A stretch of DNA of 64,000 nucleotides from Blastocladiella emersonii ATCC 22665 (lineage: Eukaryota; Blastocladiomycota; Blastocladiomycetes; Blastocladiales; Blastocladiaceae). Within the stretch, counting starts at the first letter, position 1; each line of letters opens with the position of its first letter. The position numbers were made by a program, and so were the translations under genes. The notes under the pieces were generated by a model. That model made no database searches and had not been told where the DNA came from. It worked only from the letters and a program-made list of their open reading frames with translations. Location of the stretch: positions 1,364,001-1,428,000 of the forward strand of contig JANHCV010000012.1 of NCBI GenBank assembly GCA_025594325.1, read 5' to 3'. Shown piece by piece: positions 41,642-51,227 of this stretch.

Positions 41642-42755
41642 TTACTGCTTCTTCTCGGCGGCCTTGAGCACGTTGCCGAGCTCGTACTCGTAGAAGCCGC
41701 GGCCGACCTTCTTGCCGAGCCAACCGGCGTCGACGTAGGTCTGGAGCAGCGGCGAGGGGCGGTATTTTGACTCGCCGAGCTGGGTGTGGAGGATCTTCAT
41801 GATGGACAGGCACGTGTCGAGGCCGATGAAGTCGGCGAGGACGAGCGGGCCCATGGGCATGTTGGTGCCGAGCTTCATGGTGGTATCGATGTCCTCGCGG
41901 GTGCCGATGCCCGAGTCGAGGGCGAACACGGCCTCGTTGATGTAGGGCATGAGCAGGCGGTTGGCGATGAACCCGGGCACGTCGCGCGACAGCGTGGTGG
42001 TCTTGCCCATGGCGGCGGCGAGCGCGAGCGTCGTGTCGAGCGTCGTGGGCGAGGTGGCGAGGCCCGGGATGATCTCGACCAGCTTCATGATCGGGACCGG
42101 GTTCATGAAGTGCATGCCGACCACGTTGGCGGCGCGCGCGTGCGAGCCCGTCGCGGCCGCGATCTTGGTGATGGAGATGGACGAGGTGTTGGACGCCAGG
42201 ATCGCCGACTCGGACGTGACCTCGGTCAGCTGCTTGAAGATCTTGGCCTTGAGGTCCACGTTCTCGGACACGGCCTCGATCGAGAAGTCGACCTCGGCGA
42301 ACGCGTCGAGCGACGTGGTCGTCGACACGCGCGCCAGCGTCTCGGCGCGCGCCTCCTCGGTCAGCTTGCCCTTGGACACGTCCTTCTTGAGCACGGCGTC
42401 TACGCGGGCGCGCGGGCGAGGGTGGGTGAGCGGGCTGTCAACGAGCGGTGACGCGGTCCCAACGTACTGATGTAGTTGAGGCCCTTCTCGATCTGGACGG
42501 GGTTCGTGTCCATGATCATGACGGGCAGCTTGGCCACGTTGGCGGCGACGCACGCGATGCCGACGCCCATCTGGCCGGCGCCGATGACGCCCACCTTGCG
42601 CACGCCGTGCGGCTTCTACGCGGTTGGTCGTTCGGTCGCGCGGGTGAGCATCGGGGCCCGATCATTCATGTGCATTCATGGGGGGTGGTGCATACAGCGA
42701 CAGCGGTCGAGTAGGCGCGGCACAGGGCCGGGAGGGAAGCGGTGCGGCCGAACAT
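41642..42755 (-). CDS. Mitochondrial 3-hydroxyacyl-CoA dehydrogenase (HADH / 3-hydroxybutyryl-CoA type)
   Basis: NAD-dependent oxidation of 3-hydroxyacyl-CoA in beta-oxidation or butyrate metabolism. Exons read 42755-42696, 42615-42468 and 42399-41642; 321 aa. The first exon encodes MFGRTASLPALCRAYSTAVA, a typical mitochondrial presequence. Then come VRKVGVIGAGQMGVGIA (Rossmann GxGxxG), VMIMDTNPVQIEKG, DFSIEAVSENVDLKAKIFKQ, ASNTSSISI, VVGMHFMNPVPIMKLVEIIP (catalytic His), RDVPGFIANRLLMPYINEA (catalytic Asn) and PMGPLVLADFIGLD. All catalytic residues are present. The C-terminus YELGNVLKAAEKKQ has no SKL signal, so mitochondrial rather than peroxisomal location is favoured. An alternative start at the internal MRKVGV would make a cytosolic form. 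Confidence 0.93.
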
Positions 42756-43098
42756 GGTGATGCGTGCGAGCGTCGTCGATGGCGAGGCAGGGAGAGAGAG
42801 CGAGGACCGATCGCGGCGGCGTAGGTTGCGCTACGGTTCGCCCCAACAGTCAGCCCGACCGCTCGGAACAGGTCGGGACATGATCGGCGCCACGGCCCGC
42901 GTGCGCGGCGGCCCGGTCCGCGTGACTGCGACGCGCGACGCGTCTCGCCGTGTTTTCGCCTTCGGGAGCGCTTCCGGCGCACGCTGAGTCTCCGCACCCC
43001 GAAACGACGGTCCCGCACTCGGACCGCGCCCTGCCCTGCCTGCACCCACTCGCCCGCCCGCGCGACCGCGACGCGCGCCTATCCGACAGCAGCCGATC

Positions 43099-44044
43099 AT
43101 GCTCCCCGACCTCTGCACGCTCGCCACGGCCATCCAGGAATCCGCACAGCGGCCAGCACCACCACGACGCACCAAGGGATCACCCACCATGACTGCCGTC
43201 GATCCCGCCGTGGTCACCGTCGCGGTCCCTGCGCTCGTCGCCGCCGCGCCGCGCCCGCGGACCCCAACACGGGTCGTGCTCCGGCCCGCGTTCCTCGCCC
43301 TCGTCTACCTGCTCGGCACGGCCCTCGTGCTTCTCGCTGCGGCGCCGGTCGCCGTCGTCGAGGCCCAGAGTCACCGCTGTGGAGAGTGTACGCTGCCGCC
43401 CCTCGCCGCCAGTCGTCCCGGACACGAGCTGACACTGTTGCGTAGTCATGTACCTCAACCTGCGCCCGTCGAGCTCGGCCAACTCGACGCACCGGGTTCT
43501 CGGCTTCTCGTACCCGCGGGGCAACGCGCGCGTCTTCGACATTCTGCGCGGCAAGGCGCTGGTGCTCAAGCGCAACGGGCTCATGACGCACCGGCGCGAG
43601 CTCGGGCACCCGCGCAGCTACGTGCGGTACGGGTTCCAGACGCTGCCGTCGATCCCGCGGTCCGCGTTCACGGGTGCGGGCGCGACGACGGACCTGATCG
43701 CCGAGGCGCGCGTCGGGTGGCTCAAGGGCCGCCAGCGCGGCCAGTGCCGCCCCGCAGAGTACCGCCTCGCCCTGTACCTCGACGACGTCGAGATCGCCAA
43801 CCAGGACCTCACCATGTTCGACCGCAAGCCGCGCCCCTCCGTGATCCGCCTCGTTATCCCCAAGTCGGCGTGGAACGGCACCTCGCTCGCGACGCCCCGG
43901 CCGGCCTCCGCCGACGGTAGCCGTGGTGACGACGGCGTGCGCCTCACGCTCCAGATGATGCAGCGCAACGTCAACGGCCACGTCCCGTGCATCGACTCGA
44001 CCACGCTCTACATGCGCCACCTCAAGCTGTGCCGCGCCGCGTGA
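43099..44044 (+). CDS. Hypothetical membrane-anchored or secreted protein, 295 aa
   Basis: Exons 43099-43387 and 43446-44044 with a 58-nt intron (GTACGC...CGTAG). A hydrophobic segment (ALVYLLGTALVLLAAAPVAV) at about residues 64-83 acts as signal or anchor. A start at 43189 (MTAVDP) would make it a more normal signal sequence, so the initiator is uncertain. The mature part is basic and mixed: VLGFSYPRGNARVFDILRGK, GLMTHRRELGHPRSYVRYGF, YRLALYLDDVEIANQDLTMF, PSVIRLVIPKSAWNGTSL and LTLQMMQRNVNGHVPCIDST, ending LYMRHLKLCRAA. Several alternating hydrophobic segments suggest a beta-sandwich. I do not recognise a family. Confidence 0.6.
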
Positions 44045-44335
44045 GGGAGCGCGGGGTCGGCCACGCTCGGCCGAGGGACACGCGCGCGCGCGCGTAGTAG
44101 TGTCTCCCGCGCCCACTCTCGCACACCAACTCGCCCTCAATACACCCACTACGTTTGTCCTCTGTCTAAACCATGTATGCGGTGCCGATGAGACAACATG
44201 AACTGGGACCAGATTGAAGGTAGCTGTCGCGTGAACCGGTCATGGACGATAGAACTCACGACGACCGACTGAGTGAACAGAGCGCGACCGCCGTCGGGAC
44301 GCGGACGCTCGCCGGCTCAAGGATGGTGCGGATAG
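44045..44335. other. Probable promoter/5' exon region of the coiled-coil gene
   Basis: Contains a CA/C-rich stretch and several ATGs (44174, 44199) but I could not join any of them in phase to the coiled-coil frame downstream. One of them opens MNWDQIEG, reminiscent of CsbD-type proteins, but the frame stops soon after. Confidence 0.35.
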
Positions 44336-45939
44336 TCCAAGAGCAGCGCGCACGGTGGAGGCCTGACCCACGATCGCCGGTTAGAGCAGCGAAGACAGGC
44401 GGAAGAGGTCAAGGCCCGGCGAAGAGTTGACTTTCAGGGCGCTACGACACCCGCACCGACAGCTACGGCAGCGGCTGCTGCCGACTCGGTACGCCCATGT
44501 CTCGCACGCGCTCTCGGCAGGTAGACCCTGACATCGTCGTCGCCGTGTAGATCCGAGCCGCGACCATCAACGCGACCATCTCACCACGCGCCACCCTCCT
44601 CCCCTCCGCCGCGTACACGGCGCTCGCGCTGAGCCCAAAACCGCTGACCCTCCCGCCACTCTCCCTCGCCACAGCCCTTCCACCAACGCAATCCGCCTCC
44701 CTCGACGCGCGCGACACGGACCTGATCCTCGCCCGCCTGACGTCGCTCGAACACGCGCTGGACCGCGAGCGCGCGCGCCGCATGGCGCTCGAGGAGCACG
44801 TCCTGGCGGACCGCCTGCGCCTCGACGACCTCGCCGCCTCGCTCGCCGCTGGCCACCGCGCCCTGCAGGCCGATGTCGGGACGCTCGCCGCCGCGGTGTC
44901 GCAGCTGCGCACCGCGTGGGACGCACATGGCGCGGGCGGCGCACAGGTGCGCGAAGCTGTCGCCGACCTCGCGGCCCGCGTCGCGGGCATCGCTGAAGAC
45001 GTCGCGACCGTCCAGGCGGCCGCCGCGCGCGTCCCCGAGTACGTCCAGGCCCGCGCGGTCCGCGCCGAAGCCGGGTTCCGCGACGCCATCGCGCACGCGG
45101 CGGCGGCCGCGGCGGTTGAGGCGGACCGCGTCGCGCGCGACGCCGAGGCACGCGCAGTCGCTGCGGCATCGGCAGCCGTCTCGGGACTCGACGAGCGGAC
45201 CGCCGCGGCGCTCGCGGCGCTCCGCGGACACATCGACGCCACCAGAGGCCCGCTGCGCGAGGCAGTGACCGCGCAGGCCGGCGCGATCGCGGACGCCATT
45301 GCTCGTGCGGACGCGGAGACGTCCCGCATCCACGGCGTCCTCAAAGCCGAGATCCGCGCGCGGGTGGCTGCCGACGCAGCACTTGCGGGCGAGGTCCGCG
45401 CGGCGCACGCGTCGGTCGGCGAGCTCACGCGGCGCGTCGACTCGGAGCTCGCGGCGCGCGACGCACACGAGGAGCACACCGAGGTGAGTCTCCGCGCCGC
45501 CGCCGAGGCGAACGTGAAGGCGGTCGTGGCAAGGGTCGCGGGGCTCGAGGCGCGCGTGCGCGCGCAGGAGATGTTTAACGAGATTCGCCGGCAGCAGACA
45601 ACGGCGCAGCATCCGGTCGCGGTGCAGGCGGCGGCTGACGACGAGGACCCCGTCATGGCCGAGCTCGAACGTACCCTCGCCCCGCGGCGGCGCGCGGGCA
45701 TGGACTCGGTCACGGCCATGATGGCGGGCGGCGCGAAGCCTGCGCAGCCGGCGCCGAATCCGCCCGCGTCCGAAGACGTCAAGGACCCCGAGATCGCCAA
45801 GGCTCTCGTCGACGAGCTCATTGACCGCGCGCTGCAGCAGTCGGCGGGCAAGACGCGAGGCGGCGGTGGCGGCGGCGTGCAGGTGCCCGCGGCGGTCGCG
45901 GCCATCGAGAAGGGGCAGGCGGGCGGCGCGGGCGTGTGA
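44336..45939 (+). CDS. Alanine-rich coiled-coil protein of unknown function (5' end uncertain)
   Basis: Supported exons are 44336-44488 and 44551-45939 with a 62-nt intron (GTACGC...GTGTAG) in phase 0. The upstream boundary is a TAG acceptor at 44333-44335, so a first coding exon must lie further left and was not found. The first exon reads LEQRRQAEEVKARRRVDFQG. After a Pro/Leu-rich linker, heptad-like helices follow for about 300 residues: ILARLTSLEHALDRERARRM, LRLDDLAASLAAGHRALQAD, VADLAARVAGIAEDVATVQ, EVRAAHASVGELTRRVDSEL. The end holds MFNEIRRQQ and a short helix before a Gly-rich tail. No family is recognised. Long Ala-rich coiled coils of this kind are common in cytoskeletal or flagellar proteins. 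Confidence 0.55.
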
Positions 45940-46657
45940 TGATGCCGGGCAATGTAATAAAACAGCAGGTCGAGTGCATGGCGTGTCGGCGTGGCCACCT
46001 TGTCAACGTCACCCCTCAGGTCACAATCTGCAAGTACCGCTCACGGCAGCAGACGGCGGCGATCCCATACGAGCTTCGGTGAGCTTCGGTGAGCTTCAGT
46101 GAGGTGGTCAAGCTTTGGCGACAGCGTTGGTAACCAACGAACGCTGCCTCAAATACAAGGACGGCCGGTGCGCGGCGGACGAGCCTGCACGGCGCCCACC
46201 GGATGAAGACAGGCGGGTGGCACCGGGCTGCTGACGGCTCACGGCGGCCGCGCGGACCCACAAGAAGCACACAAGTTGCAAGAGGGTGGACACACACGGG
46301 CCCAAGAGCGAAGCGAGCCAGCGCGCGAGGGTGCCTGCCGCTGGTCTGCCTGTTGTTGCGAGGTGTGATGCGATGTGATGCGTTGCATAGAGTTCATTCA
46401 TCAAGTTTCATTGGGTTCATCCATTCCAGCTGCCTCTAAGCGTCCGTGCGGCTGTGAGGGCTGTCTGCGGTGACTTGGCACGGCTGGCCAAGGTCGCTGG
46501 AAGGTCGGCGGCCGGCGCCACACACGTGGAGCTGAAACGTCTCCACCCGCTGCCACCGACCCGGCCGCCGTCGCCGCCACCGCCGTCGAGCCCAACCCTT
46601 CACATCGCCGCGCACCCGCCGTGGACTGCTCCTCCTCTCCACGTACGGCCGAACACC
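45940..46657. other. Intergenic region with 10-bp tandem repeat
   Basis: At 46071-46103 the unit GAGCTTCGGT is present three times (third copy with one change) plus a partial fourth. The rest is the RPS6 promoter side. No TATA or gene is evident. Confidence 0.6.
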
Positions 46658-48016
46658 ATGAAGGTGAGATTACTGCAATAAATCGCACGCAACACACGAG
46701 CAGGTCGCCAGCGTCATGCACCGACCCGGTCGCAGATACACCCTCCGGACGGCATCCCGCGCCGTTGGCCGAGGCGGACTAGCTCCACTGATTCCGCACC
46801 CCTCCTTGCGTTGTGCGCGAACGCGCCGCGCAGACAGGGGTGACGTTGACAAAGGTGGCCACGCCGGGCCATCCGTCGCGGCGCCCTGAAAAAGCGCTGT
46901 GGCGGGTGAAACTCGGGCGTGGTGGGTCCTCTCGGTCGGTGTTCCTCTGTGAGCGGGCAACGCTTGGCTTGCTTTGTACTGGTTGCTCCCCGGGCTCTGT
47001 AACGCGGCGCCAGGGGCTGTAACGGCCCTCCTGGCGCTGCTGCCGACGGGCGCAGAGACCGGGCATGTTGGACTTGGCCAATCAACCGCTCAGAAAGCAC
47101 TGGCATTCCCGACCCCGCCATGTGTTGCACCCCTCGCACTCCACTCGAACGAATCGCTCATCGCTTTGCTGCCCTTTCCCCCGCCGATGCACCCTGTCGC
47201 GCGCGATGTCCCGGCATTCTCGCCGTCGCTAGCTCAACATCGCCGACCCCTCGACCGGTTCCCAGAAGACCTTTGAGATCGATGACGAGAAGCGCTAGTA
47301 CGTTGTTTTGCTGTCCCTGCGTCCGTTGTACTGGTGGGATGCTGACCCTGGCCCTCCCTGGCAACAGCCACGTCCTGATCGACAAGCGCATCTCGGCCGA
47401 GGTCCCCGGCGACCAGCTCGGCGATGAGTTCAAGGGCTACATCTTCAAGATCACCGGCGGAAACGACAAGCAGGGCTTCCCCATGAAGCAGGGTGTCCTC
47501 GTCAACCACCGTGTGCGCCTCCTCCTCTCGGAGGGCCACTCGTGCTTCCGCCCCCGCCGCACCGGTGAGCGCAAGCGCAAGTCGGTCCGTGGTTGCATCA
47601 TCAACCACGACATCTCGGTCGTCTCCCTCGTCGTCGTCAAGAAGGGCGAGAACGAGATTGCCGGCGTCACCGACGTGACCGTCCCCAAGCGCCTCGGCCC
47701 CAAGCGCGCCTCGAAGATCCGCAAGATGTTCAACCTCACCAAGGACGACGACGTGCGCAAGTACGTCATCCGCCGCGAGGTCGCGACCAAGAAGGAGGGC
47801 GTCGTCAAGTCCAAGGCCCCCAAGATCCAGCGCCTGGTCACCCCCCTCACCCTCCAGCGCAAGCGCGCCCGCCACGCCGAGAAGCGCAACCGCGCCATCG
47901 CCGCCCGCGATGCCGCCGCCGAGTACAAGAAGCTCCTGGCCCAGCGCCACCACGAGGAGCGCGAGAAGAAGCAGCAGAAGAAGTCGTCGCGCCGCGCCTC
48001 GACCGCCTCGGCCTAA
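46658..48016 (+). CDS. RPS6: 40S ribosomal protein S6 (eS6)
   Basis: Exons 46658-46663, 47233-47297 and 47368-48016; 239 aa. The first coding exon is just Met-Lys, followed by an unusually long 569-nt intron. Spliced start: MK then [40 protein letters not shown]. Family blocks: [70 protein letters not shown] and [20 protein letters not shown]. The C-terminus RRASTASA retains an S6-kinase-type RRxS site. The Met-Lys intron position is typical of eS6 genes in other eukaryotes. Confidence 0.97.
46664..47232 (+). other. Long first intron of RPS6
   Basis: 569 nt against about 60 nt for most introns here; begins GTGAGA and ends CGCTAG. It contains a strong inverted repeat at about 47006-47037 (GCGCCAGG...CCTGGCGC). 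I found no box C/D pair, so a snoRNA cannot be claimed. Confidence 0.6.
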
Positions 48017-48390
48017 GCTTCTCCTCCCCTCTTACTCTGCCGCGTGCCACTCTTCGCCGTCGTGTTTGGTCCTCGCGAGTTGAATACACGGTCATGTTAG
48101 GCTTCAAACCATCCTCGTCTTTTGTCCGGACTAGCGGCTCAGTTGAGCGTCGTTTGTGATGGAGAAGTCACTTAAAAGTGGTGTGCAGGCTGGAGTGAGC
48201 TGGTTCTGACCGATCAAGCTTGAAGCGCTATCCACTTTCTCCCCGACCCTTCACCATCCCATGCAGCCCGCTCATGAGCTTGGATGTAACATGCCGCAAT
48301 TTACCAAATGCACACGATGCTCTTACTCTCCGCACGGCTCAACGATTGGTAAATAGTTGCAAGTCGCGCTAGCTCAGCTCACTGCGGTGG
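48017..48390. other. Intergenic region downstream of RPS6
   Basis: About 370 bp with lower GC than the genes. No gene, membrane-segment frame or repeat is seen, which matters because the tail fragment downstream lacks its N-terminus. Confidence 0.4.
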
Positions 48391-48400
48391 CGCTCCAGCC

Positions 48401-48762
48401 GCTGGCGGCTGACGGCGGGCGCCTTCGCCGCCCACCACTTCGAGCATGCCGTGGTCGATTCTGCCACCGTTTCGACGTGGACCGAAGCGGCTCCGAACAA
48501 CGCACAGCACTACGACCAGGCGCAGGGCTACTCGCACGCGGATGCAGCTTCATACTGGCACGCGGGACACAGTTCAGTAGCTCACTACTACAACAGCAGC
48601 CATCACCAGCCGTCGGACGACTACTCGCACGCCGCCTCGCATGCACACTCGCGCTCGTACGCCGTGAACAGCGTCGTGAACAGCGTGAGCTACTCGAGCA
48701 GCGTGGCGCATGTCAGTGGCGGCGTTGGTCATTTCCATGGAGACTCTGGCGGTTCTGATTGA
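48401..48762 (+). pseudogene. Truncated member of the tandem single-pass membrane family (tail only)
   Basis: A frame without an in-frame ATG encodes a His/Ser/Tyr/Ala-rich tail: HHFEHAVVDSATVSTWTEAA, YDQAQGYSHADAASYWHAGH, SSVAHYYNSSHHQPSDDYSH and VNSVVNSVSYSSSVAHVSGG, ending GHFHGDSGGSD. The composition and the GGSD-type ending match the tail of the neighbouring 49400-50116 protein. No membrane segment could be found in the 400 bp upstream. It is either a 5'-truncated copy or a gene whose first exon I cannot see. Confidence 0.45.
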
Positions 48763-49313
48763 GTAAATCGCGACCAGCAACTTTGAATCGCCCAATATAC
48801 CTCCTTGGTTTTGTGAAAAGGAGCTGTCGCGCGGTTTAACTGAGCAGCCAGCCTTGGAAACGTGTCGCGCGTCCTCGTGCAGATGAGCGACGCGGGGCCG
48901 TCGCAAAGACTCCGACCCGTCAACTGTCCGCTCATGAAGGCTCATGTTTGTTTTCGGACCTGCCACGCGTCAACGAGCAAAGTGTCATTCCTGTCCGCTA
49001 ATTAGCTGTTTTGGCAGGGTGCGTGCTCGTCAGTGAGGGTGACCCCTTCCATCCGAGGCCTACACACCGTTTTGCCGGCTTGCGGGGAGGAAGCGCGTAG
49101 AGACGCGAGGCACCCTCTCAGCCAGGTGGCGAGACGCGGGGTGGGTGCTGCGTCGTGATGGGGACCGTGATCGAAAACGTGGCGGCGCCCGCTTGAGTCG
49201 GCCGCCGCCACCGGCTCGAGGGACCCTGATCCACGCCACAAGGGTCAGCACGGGTCCGAGCTCGTCGATCGAAACTACCCCGCGACCACTGCCATGAACG
49301 CTTGATTCTTGCC

Positions 49314-49320
49314 TTATAAG
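49314..49320 (+). promoter_or_regulatory. Possible TATA box of the first intact cluster gene
   Basis: TTATAAG lies 80 bp upstream of the ATG at 49400. The spacing fits a core promoter element; the support is sequence only. Confidence 0.35.
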
Positions 49321-49399
49321 TAGCGGCATTCCCGCTTTCTCCGATAGAACTAGACCGTCAAGTCGAACCGCGCTTGCCCCTCGACCAACACCAACAACC

Positions 49400-50116
49400 A
49401 TGACAAACTCCTCCGCCCTCGGCTGGCCAGTTTGGGCAGGCATCGGCCTCGGAGCCGCCGTGCTACTCGCCATCATCGTCTGGGTTCTTCGCCGCCGGAG
49501 CCAGGGCGCCAAGGAGCCCGTCCTGCCCGTCAGCGCCCCACCTGCGCCGCCTGCCACGACGGGCCCGAAGCCGAAGCAGAACAAACCCGGTAAGGGTAAC
49601 GTCAAGTCGCAGGGCGGCGCTGCTGCGGGTCCAATGCCAAGTGGTCCAGGCAAACAGAAGAGGCACGAGATCAAGGGCGCAAAGGACCAGGCGGTCCGCA
49701 CCGAGGATCCCGCCACCACGGCCAACAACGACTACCTGCTGATGATGACCGTCATGGAGTACGGCGAGTGCGACGAGGCCTACGACGCGGGCAACGCGTC
49801 CTCGTCCGCGGCGGCGCCCGCGCACCCCGACTCGATCGCCCAGCAGTCCTCGTCCTCGGCAGGCCACCACGCGCACCGCCCGCCGTACACGCACTCGCAG
49901 CCCAACCACCACACGCCCGGCTACGGCGGCGGCGTGACGTGGAGCGAGTCGGTCAACGAGCCCGCGTCGCACGAGTACACGTCGTCGTCCAGCCGCCATC
50001 ACCATCACGACACGTCCAACTCGTACAGCTATAGCGGCGGCAACGACTACTCGTCCTCGAGCGGCGGCGGTGGCGAGGACAGCGGTGGTGGTGGTGGCGG
50101 CGGGAGCAGTGATTGA
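49400..50116 (+). CDS. Single-pass membrane protein, tandem family member A (238 aa)
   Basis: Intronless. Short N-terminus MTNSSALGWPVW, then one membrane helix (AGIGLGAAVLLAIIVWVL, about residues 13-30) and a basic stop-transfer cluster RRRS. The soluble tail is Pro/Lys-rich (PAPPATTGPKPKQNKPGKGN), then a short acidic part (YLLMMTVMEYGECDEAYDAG), then a His/Ser/Tyr/Gly-rich end (GHHAHRPPYTHSQPNHHTPG, SSSSRHHHHDTSNSYSYSGG, and a poly-Gly end with GSSD). Topology by the positive-inside rule: N-terminus out, tail in the cytosol. It shares the G-W-x2-W start and overall plan with the next two genes. No known domain is recognised. Confidence 0.7.
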   Translation: MTNSSALGWPVWAGIGLGAAVLLAIIVWVLRRRSQGAKEPVLPVSAPPAPPATTGPKPKQNKPGKGNVKSQGGAAAGPMPSGPGKQKRHEIKGAKDQAVRTEDPATTANNDYLLMMTVMEYGECDEAYDAGNASSSAAAPAHPDSIAQQSSSSAGHHAHRPPYTHSQPNHHTPGYGGGVTWSESVNEPASHEYTSSSSRHHHHDTSNSYSYSGGNDYSSSSGGGGEDSGGGGGGGSSD

Positions 50117-50489
50117 TTGATGGAAAATATATGCGCCTTTCGCGCTTCGTGGTCTACTCTGAGTTGACGCGGTTCGAGCAAGGAAGGCCTGAGAGACGCT
50201 GCGAGACACTGGTACTCGCTGCGCAACGCGACGCGGCTCGCTGGACTGCGTGTCTCCCACTCCTGTGAGCGAACAGTGACCATCGTGGGACTGCGATAGC
50301 CTTTGATCGTCGTCGGACGCGGCAACGCGAGTGCGAACATCTGGCTCGGCTGGGAGACAGAGGCTCGCGGCTCGCGCGCTGCGAGCAACCTGGGTTGTTG
50401 ATCTGGATCACGGCCTGCCCGCGCATTCGGCGCACCCTTCTTCGCGAGATCACGTCAAACAAGGAGCACACTTTATGTAACAGCCCAAA

Positions 50490-51086
50490 ATGCCCGCGAT
50501 CGGCAGCGTCAAGGGCGAGGACTCGGTCCTCGGCTGGCTCATCTGGGTCGCCGTCGCCCTTGCGTCGGTCTTTGTCCTGTGGCTCATCACGTTCATCTGG
50601 CGGCGCCTGCGCGGCGCGTCGTCCATGACCGTCGTGCCTACCGACGACACGGACGTGTCTGCGGGCAAGTTAGCAGAAGGCAAGTCGGGCGGCGGCGACA
50701 ACGCGGTCCAGCCGTTGAAGACTGCCGCGCTCCGCGGCAATTCCAAACACGGCCACGATGCCACGGACGACAAGGCCAGCAACGTGCTGTGGACTGACGG
50801 CAAGCCCATCTTCAACATGCCGACGGCACACGGCCAGCACGGCATGAACTGGTCGGCCGGCTCGGGCTCAAGTCGCGGGTCGGGGACCGCGGCTGTGGGC
50901 TACATAGGGTCGGTGGGCGTTCTTGGCGCCGTCACTGCGGCCATAGTCAACGCTGCCGACAACGCGACCGAGGTTGGCGGCGGCGACGCGGACGGAGGTA
51001 ACGACAGCGGTGGTGGCGGCGGAGGCCTCGACGTGTTTGGGTTTGGCGACGTGGGCGGGTTTGACGGAAACATCATTGACGATTGA
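50490..51086 (+). CDS. Single-pass membrane protein, tandem family member B (198 aa)
   Basis: Intronless. It starts MPAIGSVKGEDSVLGWLIWV, followed by the helix VAVALASVFVLWLITFIW and the basic cluster RRLRGASS, then TVVPTDDTDVSAG. Mid-tail it carries LWTDGKPIFNMPTAHG, which has a close counterpart in member C (LQTDGMPIFDTPTAPG). A second weakly hydrophobic stretch (GYIGSVGVLGAVTAAIV) precedes a Gly/Asp-rich end (GGNDSGGGGGG, then FGFGDVGGFDGNIIDD). The ATG at 50490 is supported by alignment of MPAIGS with MPSVGS of member C. Function unknown. Confidence 0.7.
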   Translation: MPAIGSVKGEDSVLGWLIWVAVALASVFVLWLITFIWRRLRGASSMTVVPTDDTDVSAGKLAEGKSGGGDNAVQPLKTAALRGNSKHGHDATDDKASNVLWTDGKPIFNMPTAHGQHGMNWSAGSGSSRGSGTAAVGYIGSVGVLGAVTAAIVNAADNATEVGGGDADGGNDSGGGGGGLDVFGFGDVGGFDGNIIDD

Positions 51087-51227
51087 TCGCGTTGATTGGC
51101 AGTCGTCGCGGTGGCCATTGAATCACGGTAATAGACGTATAACTTTTTCGGCGTAAGACCAGACGCAGCGAGGAACCGCAAGGTTGGGCTCGCTTCGCTG
51201 CCGATCGGCGGGGACGCGTCAAAGTAT

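Noticed and set aside
44199-44293. CsbD-like stress protein starting MNWDQIEG
   Set aside because: Only eight residues resemble CsbD; the frame then diverges and stops after 24 codons.
46664-47232. Box C/D snoRNA inside the RPS6 intron
   Set aside because: No RUGAUGA box paired with a CUGA box at a suitable distance was found.
48401-48762. Complete small secreted protein
   Set aside because: No in-frame ATG and no hydrophobic N-terminus were found upstream, so it is treated as a truncated family member.
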